Below, piece after piece: positions 1-9,155 of a stretch of 64,000 bases of DNA. The DNA lies in assembly GCA_018883785.1 (NCBI GenBank), contig JAHLFO010000111.1:1-64000 (forward strand), written 5' to 3'. The DNA comes from Candidatus Bacteroides intestinipullorum. Lineage in GTDB: Bacteria; Bacteroidota; Bacteroidia; Bacteroidales; Bacteroidaceae. The translations under genes were made by a program, and so were the position numbers. The number at the start of each line of letters is the position of its first letter. Position 1 is the first letter of the stretch. The notes beneath the pieces are model-generated. The model worked only from the letters and a program-made list of their open reading frames with translations, was not told the origin of the DNA and did not search any database.

Positions 1-72
1 AACATAAACAAACTTTGATAATTGACATATCTCTTTATGATATTCAAATAACAAATTTATCATATCCGCCAT
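1..72 (-). CDS. 5' end of an ORF running off the left edge (MADMINLLFEYHKEICQLSKFVYV...), function unknown; possibly another gene of the R-M locus
   Basis: Reverse complement of 1-72 is open from ATG at 72 with no stop to the window edge. Confidence 0.4.
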   Translation of the reverse strand, partial: MADMINLLFEYHKEICQLSKFVYV

Positions 73-100
73 TTTTACCTTTTGCAATGTTTCATTTGAG

Positions 101-134
101 TCAATACTTCGGTAAATCTTTACCAAAGTATTGA
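101..134. repeat. Near-perfect inverted repeat/hairpin between rhuM-fic and the next ORF
   Basis: TCAATACTTCGGTAAA-TC-TTTACCAAAGTATTGA, 16-nt arms with one mismatch (G-U on the minus-strand transcript). Confidence 0.7.
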
Positions 135-171
135 TCTTAATAAGTAATTATTATAAAGGCAATTATTCGAT

Positions 172-1158
172 TTACATTTCCAACTTCCAGGTATTTCTGT
201 TTATCAGATTCACCACCACCTTTACCATCACATCTTTTTCCTCCGTGCGGCTTTCGGCAATCATCAACGTGAGGGCGACAAGGGTGTTGTCGGCTATGCG
301 TTTCGTACCGTCCGGATTATAGAGGATACCGTTGCCTGCCATAAACCATAAGAAGAGCGTGGCGGCAATGCGTTTATTGCCATCGCTGAACGAATGATTC
401 TTAGTTACGAGATAAAGCAGCATGGCGGCTTTTTCTTCTACTGACGGATAGAGGTCTTGTCCGCCAAATGTCTGGTATATCTGCCCGATGGAACTCTTGA
501 ACGAATCATCTTTCTCGTGAGCAAACCATTGGCTTCCGCCAAACTTGGCTTTCAGTTCTTCAATAGCCCGCATAGCTCCCTCGTAAGTGGCATGAAACTT
601 TGCTTCGTTCGTAGTCTGATCTACCGTCAGTTGTTGATAATCGTACTTATCCAATGTATCGAGGGCATAAGTATAATCAGAAACCACTTCTACCAGATTG
701 AGGGCATCATCGGCAGTCAATGTTTCTTGTGCCTTGACCGTCCTGCCTAAGACGGCGACCAGCTGTTTCAGTTCCGTATAGCGTTGTTCCGTCAAAGCTT
801 TATTGACGGCATAGCCTTTCACCAGATACTCTTTCAACACTCTATTTGCCCAAATGCGAAATTGCGTGCCGCGCTGGCTTTTTACACGATAGCCTACGGA
901 GATGATGACATCAAGAGAATAAAAAGCAACCGACTGTTTCACTCCATCAACACGCAAAAAATGCGTGTTGTTCTTTTTCTCCAACTCATTTTCAGAAAAC
1001 ACATTATTGATGTGCTTTCTTATGGTCTTTTCATCCCTTTCGAATAATGCTGCCATTTGATTGGCAGATAACCATACCGTGTCATTCTCCAATTTCACAT
1101 CAATGGCTGTCTTTCCATCTTTCGTCTGATAGATTACAATCTTGTCATTCAAGTCCAT
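172..1158 (-). CDS. RhuM family protein with C-terminal Fic/Doc domain
   Basis: RhuM-like N-terminus (VWLSANQMAALFERDEKTIRKHINNVF...) and Fic motif HSFSDGNKRIAATLFLWFM. Confidence 0.85.
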   Translation of the reverse strand: MDLNDKIVIYQTKDGKTAIDVKLENDTVWLSANQMAALFERDEKTIRKHINNVFSENELEKKNNTHFLRVDGVKQSVAFYSLDVIISVGYRVKSQRGTQFRIWANRVLKEYLVKGYAVNKALTEQRYTELKQLVAVLGRTVKAQETLTADDALNLVEVVSDYTYALDTLDKYDYQQLTVDQTTNEAKFHATYEGAMRAIEELKAKFGGSQWFAHEKDDSFKSSIGQIYQTFGGQDLYPSVEEKAAMLLYLVTKNHSFSDGNKRIAATLFLWFMAGNGILYNPDGTKRIADNTLVALTLMIAESRTEEKDVMVKVVVNLINRNTWKLEM

Positions 1159-2710
1159 ACCCCAACTCTTTAAACAGGTTCAACAACTCCTTTTTGCTTT
1201 CTTCCTCTTCGCGGAGCAATTCTTGCATCTCGCTTTGCAGTTGCTTCATCTTTGTGTCGAAGTCAATGCCTTCATCCCGGTTCTTGAACTCGATGTATTT
1301 GCTGGGCACGAGCGACCAACCTTTTGCTTCGATTTCTTCCAATGTGGCAGAATAACAATATTCGGGAACATTGCGATAAGTTTGTTCATAGCCTTCGCGT
1401 TGCCAGTTATGGAAGTTTTCGGCTATCTGTGCAATCTGTTCCCCGGAGAACTGGATATATTTCTTCTCGAACGGTTCTCCCCATTGACGTAAGTCGATAA
1501 ACAAAACCTCATTTTCTCGGTTGCGGTAGTTCACCAATTCGCCGTTCTGCTCTACCGTACGGGCTTTGCGGTTGCCTGCCAATATCCAAAGTGTAACGCT
1601 GATATCCGTAGAGTAGAACATATTCCGGGGGAGAATTACAATGGCTTCCACCAAATGGTTCTTCAATAGTTGGCGACGTATGTTCAATTCTGTACCATCG
1701 CCGCTCAACGCACCGTTGGCAAGCAGAAAGCCCGCCATGCCATTGGCAGACAGTTTAGATACGATATTCAGAATCCATCCATAGTTGGCGTTACTCGTGG
1801 GCGGCACGTCATAACCGTGCCAACGCGGGTCGTTGGTCAATTCGTTTTCCGCCCGCCATGCCTTTTGGTTGAAAGGCGGATTTGCCATGATGAAGTCCGC
1901 TTTCAAGTCCTTGTGTTGGTCGTCATGGAACGTATCGGCAGCCTTTTCGCCCAAGTTGCAGGCTATGCCACGGATGGCAAGATTCATCTTCGCCAACTTA
2001 TATGTCGTGTTGGTGTATTCCTGTCCATATACGGAAATGTCTTTCTTGTTGCCGTGGTGTGCCTCAATAAATTTCATGCTCTGTACGAACATGCCGCCGG
2101 AACCGCAACAAGGGTCATAAATCTTGCCCCGGTAAGGCTGTATCATTTCCGCTATCAGGTTGACTATCGTCTTGGGCGTATAATACTCCCCTTTACCTTT
2201 TCCTTCGGCTATGGCAAACTTGCCCAAGAAATATTCGTAGACACGTCCAATTAAGTCGTGTTCCTTGTCTTTCTGTGTATCAATCTTGCCGATAACGTCC
2301 AGCAGGCTTGCCAATTTAGTGCGGTCAAGCCCCAAGCTAGAATAATAATTGCTTGGCAAAGCTCCTTTCAATGTCGGGTTGTCTTTCTCTACTTGCGCCA
2401 AAGCAGCATCTATCTTGATGGCAATGTCGTTCTGTTTGGCATTTTCTATCAGATAGTCCCAGCGGCTTATCTCGTTTAGGTAGAAAACATTCTTGGCATT
2501 ATAAAATACGGGCTGTTCAACGAACGCTTCCTTGCCGTCTGCTATCAGTTCGTTGCGGCGTTCCACAAAGCGGTCGTAGGCATATTTCAGGAATATCAGA
2601 CTCAATACCACATGCTTATATTCCGAAGGTTCAACAGACCCGCGTAATTTATTCGCCGAATCCCAAAGGGTTTCTTCTATGCTCTTTTCTTTCTGCTGTT
2701 TCTTTGCCAT
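1145..2710 (-). CDS. hsdM: Type I restriction-modification system DNA methyltransferase subunit
   Basis: HsdM N-terminal region, IYDPCCGSGGMFVQ SAM motif, IMANPPFN catalytic NPPF motif. Confidence 0.95.
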   Translation of the reverse strand: MAKKQQKEKSIEETLWDSANKLRGSVEPSEYKHVVLSLIFLKYAYDRFVERRNELIADGKEAFVEQPVFYNAKNVFYLNEISRWDYLIENAKQNDIAIKIDAALAQVEKDNPTLKGALPSNYYSSLGLDRTKLASLLDVIGKIDTQKDKEHDLIGRVYEYFLGKFAIAEGKGKGEYYTPKTIVNLIAEMIQPYRGKIYDPCCGSGGMFVQSMKFIEAHHGNKKDISVYGQEYTNTTYKLAKMNLAIRGIACNLGEKAADTFHDDQHKDLKADFIMANPPFNQKAWRAENELTNDPRWHGYDVPPTSNANYGWILNIVSKLSANGMAGFLLANGALSGDGTELNIRRQLLKNHLVEAIVILPRNMFYSTDISVTLWILAGNRKARTVEQNGELVNYRNRENEVLFIDLRQWGEPFEKKYIQFSGEQIAQIAENFHNWQREGYEQTYRNVPEYCYSATLEEIEAKGWSLVPSKYIEFKNRDEGIDFDTKMKQLQSEMQELLREEEESKKELLNLFKELGYGLE

Positions 2711-2714
2711 GACC

Positions 2715-2865
2715 TTATTCTTCTATCCCGTTATTAATCAATCTTCTCGCATCTACATTCAATATGGAACCTATTCCCACCAACATCTCCAAGGATGGAT
2801 GACTCGTATTGAAACACCAGCGTGAAACGAATAGATTAATGCTATTTGCAAATATAGATATAATC
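2715..2865 (-). pseudogene. Remnant of a small XRE/HTH regulator upstream of hsdM
   Basis: Minus-strand frame ends ...FVSRWCFNTSHPSLEMLVGIGSILNVDARRLINNGIEE, like the second half of short XRE regulators; the N-terminal half is not recognisable. Confidence 0.45.
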
Positions 2866-2979
2866 TTCGGGATTCTACACTGCCAGAATAAAGAAAACAT
2901 TTTTTCCAGAGGCAAAAGATGAGAAATATAGTGCCAAAGATGGAGGCGAAAAGACATATTGGATACATGGCTAAGCATC

Positions 2980-3027
2980 CAATAATAAATGGCAAAGCAT
3001 CCTTGCTTCTATGGCCATTTATTATTG
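2980..3027. repeat. Perfect 14-bp inverted repeat, 20-nt spacer
   Basis: CAATAATAAATGGC (2980-2993) and GCCATTTATTATTG (3014-3027). Confidence 0.8.
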
Positions 3028-3080
3028 CTTCCTGACTATGTCAGACTCTTTTAGGGTTTTTGCGTCCTACGAGAAAACAA

Positions 3081-3113
3081 AAACTCCCGATTTCGTTTGG
3101 AAATCAGGAGTTT
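3081..3113 (-). terminator. Terminator-like hairpin downstream of tRNA-Phe
   Basis: AAACTCCCGATTTC-gtttg-GAAATCAGGAGTTT. Confidence 0.6.
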
Positions 3114-3137
3114 ACTGCTAATTGCTTTTCTTCAAAG

Positions 3138-3210
3138 TGGTGCCACCAGGAATCGAACCGGGGACACAAGGATTTTCAGTCCTTTGCTCTACCAACTGAG
3201 CTATGGCACC
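3138..3210 (-). tRNA. tRNA-Phe (GAA)
   Basis: Reverse complement GGTGCCATAGCTCAGTTGGTAGAGCAAAGGACTGAAAATCCTTGTGTCCCCGGTTCGATTCCTGGTGGCACCA; cloverleaf, GAA anticodon. Confidence 0.96.
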
Positions 3211-3282
3211 GTTGTTTCTCGTTTGCGGGTGCAAAGGTATGTACTTTTTCTGAATGCTCCAAACTTTTTGAGAAAAAAGTGC

Positions 3283-3317
3283 AAAAAAATGCCGTTTTTG
3301 TGAGAAACGGCATTTTC
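3283..3317. terminator. Rho-independent terminator-like hairpin downstream of mdh
   Basis: AAAATGCCGTTT-ttgtgag-AAACGGCATTTT. Confidence 0.75.
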
Positions 3318-3336
3318 AGTATGTTTAGAGGGGCTA

Positions 3337-4338
3337 TTAGTCGATATTCGGGTTGATGCTATGCCAATCCTTGATGGCGGGCAGCACGCCCATTTCGATC
3401 ACTTCGTCACGCAACGTGCAGAGGTGAGCATAGCTCTTCTTCAGGTCTTCCATTTCCTCGGGAGTACCGATAACCTCTTCGTAAGCACAACCATTCTTTG
3501 TGATAGTCACTTCCATAGCCATCATGATGTGGTCGAAGCCCTGGAAAGAGCAATAACGACCGGCAGGCCAGTTGAACGGTTTGCCACCCATGGCAGCTGC
3601 AATCATCTCTACAGAGACATAAGCCGGGCTTTGGAAAGAAGAGCGACCGCGCAGGGCAATGATGTTGGAACCACCCTTCGTAACCTTCTGCTGGATTTCA
3701 GCCCACTGCTCTTTCGTCAACTCGGGCGTGCCGATGATGTCCGTCAAAGGCTTGCCATCAACAGTTGCCGTAGAAGCAAATACAGCCATCTGTTCGCCGT
3801 GGCCACCATAAGTGCGGCAGTTCTGGATCTTGTCGGGGCTCATGTTGAAGTGCTTGGCCAGTTCGCTGCGCAGACGAGTGCTGTCCAAAGCAGCCAACGT
3901 GGTAACCTGGCTGGGTTTCAAACCTGAGTAAAGCAGCGTGATCAAACCGGTGATGTCGGCCGGGTTGAAGATCACAACCACATGCTTCACATCCGGGCAG
4001 TAAGCCTTCAGATTCTTACCGAGCTCTTCGGCAATAGCAGCGTTGCCCTTCAGCAGGTCTTCGCGAGTCATGCCAGCCTTACGAGCTGCACCACCCGAAG
4101 AGATAACGTATTTGGCATCGGTCAAAGCTTCTTTGATGTCAGAAGTGAAAGTCAGGTTCACTCCCTCGAAGCCGCAGTGGAACATTTCCTCGGCAACACC
4201 TTCCAAACCCGGAGCATAGGGGTCATACAGGCAGATGTTCGGAGTCAGGTGCATCATAATGGCTGTCTGAGCCATGTTGGAACCAATCATGCCGGCTGCA
4301 CCGACAATTGTCAATTTGTCATTTGTAAGAAATTCCAT
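3337..4338 (-). CDS. mdh: Malate dehydrogenase
   Basis: NAD-binding N-terminus LTIVGAAGMIGSNMAQ; lactate/malate dehydrogenase family features. Confidence 0.88.
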   Translation of the reverse strand: MEFLTNDKLTIVGAAGMIGSNMAQTAIMMHLTPNICLYDPYAPGLEGVAEEMFHCGFEGVNLTFTSDIKEALTDAKYVISSGGAARKAGMTREDLLKGNAAIAEELGKNLKAYCPDVKHVVVIFNPADITGLITLLYSGLKPSQVTTLAALDSTRLRSELAKHFNMSPDKIQNCRTYGGHGEQMAVFASTATVDGKPLTDIIGTPELTKEQWAEIQQKVTKGGSNIIALRGRSSFQSPAYVSVEMIAAAMGGKPFNWPAGRYCSFQGFDHIMMAMEVTITKNGCAYEEVIGTPEEMEDLKKSYAHLCTLRDEVIEMGVLPAIKDWHSINPNID

Positions 4339-4506
4339 AACTATTATAATTTAAAAGTTGGATAATAATATGTCTCGTTTTTGTTATGATGCTGCAAAGA
4401 TAATCCTTTCTTGCGAGATTTGTTCTGTCGGAATGGTTATATTTTATTGCAGAAAGTTATCTTACATATACGATTTACGCTATCTTTGCCCAAAAATTAG
4501 GAGATT

Positions 4507-5343
4507 ATGGAAATCAAATTAGGACGATTTAATACGCTGAAGGTCGTGAAGGAAGTCAATTTCGGCCTTTACCTGGACGGAGGCGAAGAAGGGGAAATTC
4601 TGTTGCCCGCCCGTTATGTGCCCCAAGGCTGCAAGCCGGGCGACGAGCTGAACGTGTTTATATACCTCGACAATGAAGAGCGCTTGGTGGCCACCACCCA
4701 AACCCCACTGGCGCAAGTGGGCGAATTTGCTTTTCTGGAAGTGGCGTGGGTCAATCAATTCGGCGCTTTCCTGAACTGGGGATTGATGAAGGACCTCTTT
4801 GTCCCCTTCCGCGAACAGAAGAGCAAGATGGAGGTAGGCAGACACTACGTAGTCCATGTACATCTGGATGAAGAAAGTTTTCGCATCATGGCCTCAGCCA
4901 AAGTAGAGCATTACCTGTCGAAGGAAAAGCCTGCCTATCAAACCGGCGACAAGGTCAACCTGCTAATTTGGCAAAAAACAGACTTGGGATTCAAAGCCCT
5001 TGTGGACAACCGCCACAGCGGCTTGCTCTATGAGAATGAGCTATTCCGCCCCTTGCAAATCGGACAGCGCATGGAAGGGTATATCAAGCAAGTGCGGGAG
5101 GACGGGAAGATAGACCTTACCCTCCAAAAAGTCGGACGAGCCCGCGTCGAAGACTTCTCCACCATCCTGTTGGAGCACATCCGCACCCACGGAGGACATA
5201 CACACCTGAACGACAAGAGTCCGGCCGATGAAATCTATGGTCTGTTTGGGATCAGCAAAAAAACATTCAAGAAAGCCGTTGGCGACCTCTACAAAAGGAG
5301 ACTGATAACGGTGGATGAAGACGGCCTGACGCTGGTGCAATGA
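4507..5343 (+). CDS. S1-like RNA-binding protein, CvfB/YitL family
   Basis: Tandem S1-type domains and C-terminal winged-helix-like segment (PADEIYGLFGISKKTFKKAVGDLYKRRLI). Confidence 0.85.
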   Translation: MEIKLGRFNTLKVVKEVNFGLYLDGGEEGEILLPARYVPQGCKPGDELNVFIYLDNEERLVATTQTPLAQVGEFAFLEVAWVNQFGAFLNWGLMKDLFVPFREQKSKMEVGRHYVVHVHLDEESFRIMASAKVEHYLSKEKPAYQTGDKVNLLIWQKTDLGFKALVDNRHSGLLYENELFRPLQIGQRMEGYIKQVREDGKIDLTLQKVGRARVEDFSTILLEHIRTHGGHTHLNDKSPADEIYGLFGISKKTFKKAVGDLYKRRLITVDEDGLTLVQ

Positions 5344-5364
5344 CCGTCTCCACCCGCCGAGGGC

Positions 5365-6711
5365 TTATTCTATCGGGATGCCCTGGTAGAAATCGAGTAT
5401 CTTCACGCGGAACAGGTATTCATACTTGGCCTGCAACTCGTCCCCCTGTGCCTTCACCAGGTTTTGCTTGGCCTCATTATATTCCACGGCATTGGCTTGG
5501 CCGCATTCATACTTCTTGCGGGTCAGGCGGAAAGCCTCATCGCTGGCCTCTGTAGCCGTCCGGCTGCTATGATACCGGCTGATGGCCGCAGCAGCATTGT
5601 ACCATGCCTGCTGGATTTCCTTGTACAAGGTCTTTTTGGCGTCATCCAGCTGCAAAGCATAGTTATCCCGTTGGAGACGGGCTGTACGAACCCTGTTGCG
5701 CGTGGACAACCGATTGAACAGGGGGACACTGAGACTAAATCCCACATATTTGCTGAAGTTGTCCTGCATCTGCTGCTTGAACGTGCGGTTGATAGTCGAA
5801 TAATAACTTGTGCCGATGCTGCCGTTCAAGCTGAGCTGCGGGTAATAGGCGCTTTGAGCTATGCGGATGCTATGCAGGCTACCCTCCAGACGGTATTTGG
5901 CGGCCTGTATGGAAGGTTTGTCTGCCAAAGCGATCTGGTAAATCTCGTCAGGCGGAGTCAAAGGAACATCTTCCACCGTCCCCCCCGGTTCTTCCACCAG
6001 AAATCCTTCCGGTGTATCCAATTCGATGAGCTGCGTCAAATCCAGGACGGCCAGACGATAGTCATTGTCTGCCTGGACAACGCTCAATTCATCCTGAGCC
6101 ACACGGGCTTTGGCCTCGGCCACTTCCGAAGGCGAAGCCTTGCCTACTTCTGCCAGTCGGCTGATACGTTCATACTGCTCGCGGCTCAATCCGGCCTGAC
6201 TAACGGCCACCTCATGCAACTCCATGTTGAAAAGCACTTGCAGGTAGGCCGAAGCGATGTTGATGGCAATGTCTTCCTTGGCTTTGGCAAGATCGGCCAG
6301 CGAAGCCTTCAGGTTCAATTTGGCCAACGCATATTCATTCGGAATTTGCATACCCGTGAAGAGCGGGATGCCGGCACTGAGCGAGAAGTTGGTGGTATTG
6401 TTATTCGTGTTGACATACACCGTGTTATATTCGCCCGTCTCTTCATCAGCCACAGCAGTCTGCGAGCGTCCCCAACTCCAGTTTTGACCGGCACTGCCAT
6501 TCAACGACGGCAGACGTGCCCACTTGGCGGTATTCACCTCCACACGGCTCTGCTCGGCCTGATTCGCCGTCTGTCGAATTGTGACATTGTGTTCGATGGC
6601 ATAGTCTATGCAGCGCTTCAACGACCATCGCTCTTGCGCCCGGGCAGTGCAGACCAAAGCTAAGGCCAGCAAAGCCATCAGGCCCTTCTTATATAAACTA
6701 TATCTGTTCAT
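5365..6711 (-). CDS. TolC family outer membrane efflux protein
   Basis: Signal peptide and OEP repeats (RWSLKRCIDYAIEHNVTIRQ...). Confidence 0.92.
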   Translation of the reverse strand: MNRYSLYKKGLMALLALALVCTARAQERWSLKRCIDYAIEHNVTIRQTANQAEQSRVEVNTAKWARLPSLNGSAGQNWSWGRSQTAVADEETGEYNTVYVNTNNNTTNFSLSAGIPLFTGMQIPNEYALAKLNLKASLADLAKAKEDIAINIASAYLQVLFNMELHEVAVSQAGLSREQYERISRLAEVGKASPSEVAEAKARVAQDELSVVQADNDYRLAVLDLTQLIELDTPEGFLVEEPGGTVEDVPLTPPDEIYQIALADKPSIQAAKYRLEGSLHSIRIAQSAYYPQLSLNGSIGTSYYSTINRTFKQQMQDNFSKYVGFSLSVPLFNRLSTRNRVRTARLQRDNYALQLDDAKKTLYKEIQQAWYNAAAAISRYHSSRTATEASDEAFRLTRKKYECGQANAVEYNEAKQNLVKAQGDELQAKYEYLFRVKILDFYQGIPIE

Positions 6712-6738
6712 CTGCGTTCTTACACCTTAATATTATCC

Positions 6739-7842
6739 TTATAATTCTTTCTGGCCATTCCGGATCTTGTCTTGCGCGGTGATGCCACTCTTCACTGCAA
6801 TGTGGATGCCATCACTCATGCCGACCTCTACGGGACGGCGCTCAAACTGCTGCCCGTGTATGCTGTCCGTCAATACATAAACAAAGGTCGAATCGCCGCT
6901 GAACTCCACGGCGCCTTCGGGAATGGCCAGCGTGGACTTTGCTCGCTCCAGGACAATCTCAGCATTGGCCGAATAGCCCGAACGAATCACTACCGTGTCC
7001 GGTGCCACCAACGCAGCTTTTATCTCAAACTGATTGGCTCCATTCTCCTCGATAGCTTTCGGGGCGATATACTCCAGCGAGGCATCAAACGACAGATCTT
7101 GCAAGGCACCGATAGTGATCTTCACCGGCATTCCTTCGTGTACGCGTCCCACTTCCGTCTCGTCGATGTTTCCCCGGAAAATCAAGTCATTCATGTCGGC
7201 CACCGTGGCAATGGTGGTACCGTCGTTCATGGTATTGGCCATGATGACCGAATTGCCCACTTTGACCGGCACATCCAATATCAAGCCGTCTATGGTACTG
7301 CGGATAAGGGTGCTACTGATGTCGGCACTGCTCTGTGTGATGCCGTCGCGCACGATGTCACGGTTGTCTCGGGCTGCTTGCAGTTCCTCACGGGCTTGCT
7401 GCAATTCAACACGTCCTTTCTCATATTCTTCATTGCTGATTAATCCGTCTTTATGCAAGGCTTCCAAGCGGGCGAAATCCGTTTCGGCCTGCGCACCATT
7501 GATTTCAGCCAGGCGCACACGGCTTTCTGCCGAATTGAGCGTGCCCAGTTCGGGGATAACTTTCACTTTGGCAATAACTTCGCCTTTCTTCACCGTTTGG
7601 CCGGCCTCCTTGTATAGCTCATCAATAATGCCCGAAATCTGAGGCTTGATGAGGACCTCATCGCGCGGTTCCACCTTGCCGGTAGCTACGGTGGTCTTCT
7701 GCAGGTCGGTCAGCTCCGGCGTGGCCAGATTGTAGACGGTGACTTCCGGGCGTGACTTCTGCCACAGGAAGACAAACGTCCAAATGAAGATGGCGGCAAC
7801 GGCCACCAGCAACCCGATTCTCAAATACTTCTTGGTTTTCAT
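6739..7842 (-). CDS. Efflux periplasmic adaptor (HlyD/MacA-like)
   Basis: N-terminal TM, KVEPRDEVLIKPQISGIIDELYKEAGQTVKKGEVIAKV. Confidence 0.92.
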   Translation of the reverse strand: MKTKKYLRIGLLVAVAAIFIWTFVFLWQKSRPEVTVYNLATPELTDLQKTTVATGKVEPRDEVLIKPQISGIIDELYKEAGQTVKKGEVIAKVKVIPELGTLNSAESRVRLAEINGAQAETDFARLEALHKDGLISNEEYEKGRVELQQAREELQAARDNRDIVRDGITQSSADISSTLIRSTIDGLILDVPVKVGNSVIMANTMNDGTTIATVADMNDLIFRGNIDETEVGRVHEGMPVKITIGALQDLSFDASLEYIAPKAIEENGANQFEIKAALVAPDTVVIRSGYSANAEIVLERAKSTLAIPEGAVEFSGDSTFVYVLTDSIHGQQFERRPVEVGMSDGIHIAVKSGITAQDKIRNGQKEL

Positions 7843-7877
7843 ACGTTCTTATACTTGTTTATGGTTTATTATTTTGA

Positions 7878-9119
7878 TTATTCATCGCGTATCGCCTCGA
7901 TCGGTTTGATAGCCATGGCACGATAGGCAGGAGCCAGTCCGGCCAACAGTCCCAAGACGATGACCAACAGGCAGGTACCGACAGCCATGCCGAATCCCAC
8001 CTGATAGTGCGTTTCGACCACTCCGGAAGGATTGGCCGCCTTCTCCAATACATTGAGGACAAAGACGCCAAACGAGATGCCCGCCATACCGGCTACGGTG
8101 GTCAGCACCATGCTCTCACTCAAAATCTGTTGCAAGATGTCCCGCGGGCGGGCACCTATGGCGCGACGTATGCCAATCTCGGTAGTGCGCTCCTTGACGG
8201 TGACCATCATGATGTTGCTCACGCCGATGGCTCCGGCCAACAATGTGCCCAGCCCCACCATCCACGTGAGGAAGCGGACACCTGTCATCAGATTGTCCAT
8301 CATGCTGAACATCGCCTCCAGATCCAACATCATCACGGCCTGCTTGTCCGTGGGGCTGATATAGTGGGCTTCTTTGATGCGTCGCTCTACCTCGGGCTTC
8401 ACGTCTTTCACTTTCACGCCCGGCTCCATGGTGAAGCAGACCACGTGCACCTTATTGCCCAGGTTATACATCTTCTGCATCGTGGTGTAAGGCAAAGTCA
8501 CAGCCTCCGAAGCCTGTCCCTGGATATTGACGTTGCCCTCGCTACTGCACATACCGATGACCTGGTAGTAGACGCTGTCCACCTGCACATACTTGCCACA
8601 CGGGTCGCCACCATCCTTGAAGATACTCTCGTAGACACGCTTGCCGATGACGCACACCTTGCGCCCCTCACGGATGTCCACATCGTTGATAAAGCGGCCA
8701 TAGGCCATCTCCTGATGCTCCAGTTGTTCATAATTGGGATACAGCCCGCGGACATTGCACTCATATTTATTGCCCTCGTACACCGCCTGCTTGCCCCATT
8801 GCGCGATGCTCGGCGTAGCCATGGCCACTCCTGGCACATCGGCCACACGCTCCACATCATCTATCTCCAAGTCCCACCAACGCCCTTTGCGAAAGCCCTT
8901 GTAGGGTTCATTGGTCTTACTCGAGATGACAAAGCCGGAGTTCGTGGCAAATCCCTCGAACTCTTGTTGCAGTTCTTCCTGCATACCCCGTCCGCCCCCG
9001 CTCAAAGCCACGAGCATGAAGATGCCCCAGAAAACGCCGAAAGCGGTCAGCAGGCTGCGCGTCTTGTTGCGGGTGATAGTGACAAGAATTTCCTCAATGG
9101 TATCTTTATCGATTTTCAT
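7878..9119 (-). CDS. ABC transporter permease (MacB/FtsX type)
   Basis: MacB_PCD N-terminus and C-terminal FtsX motif (TEIGIRRAIGARPRDILQQIL). Confidence 0.92.
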   Translation of the reverse strand: MKIDKDTIEEILVTITRNKTRSLLTAFGVFWGIFMLVALSGGGRGMQEELQQEFEGFATNSGFVISSKTNEPYKGFRKGRWWDLEIDDVERVADVPGVAMATPSIAQWGKQAVYEGNKYECNVRGLYPNYEQLEHQEMAYGRFINDVDIREGRKVCVIGKRVYESIFKDGGDPCGKYVQVDSVYYQVIGMCSSEGNVNIQGQASEAVTLPYTTMQKMYNLGNKVHVVCFTMEPGVKVKDVKPEVERRIKEAHYISPTDKQAVMMLDLEAMFSMMDNLMTGVRFLTWMVGLGTLLAGAIGVSNIMMVTVKERTTEIGIRRAIGARPRDILQQILSESMVLTTVAGMAGISFGVFVLNVLEKAANPSGVVETHYQVGFGMAVGTCLLVIVLGLLAGLAPAYRAMAIKPIEAIRDE

Positions 9120-9155
9120 CTGTGGTCAGTATTTAATGATTAAGAGAATATTGGC

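Noticed and set aside
2715-2978. 87-aa ORF as a complete gene
   Set aside because: Only the C-terminal ~40 residues look like a real domain; the first half has no family resemblance, so treated as a remnant.
8007-9143. 378-aa plus-strand ORF opposite the MacB-like permease
   Set aside because: His/Ala-rich antisense frame, no recognisable family; the minus strand encodes the permease.
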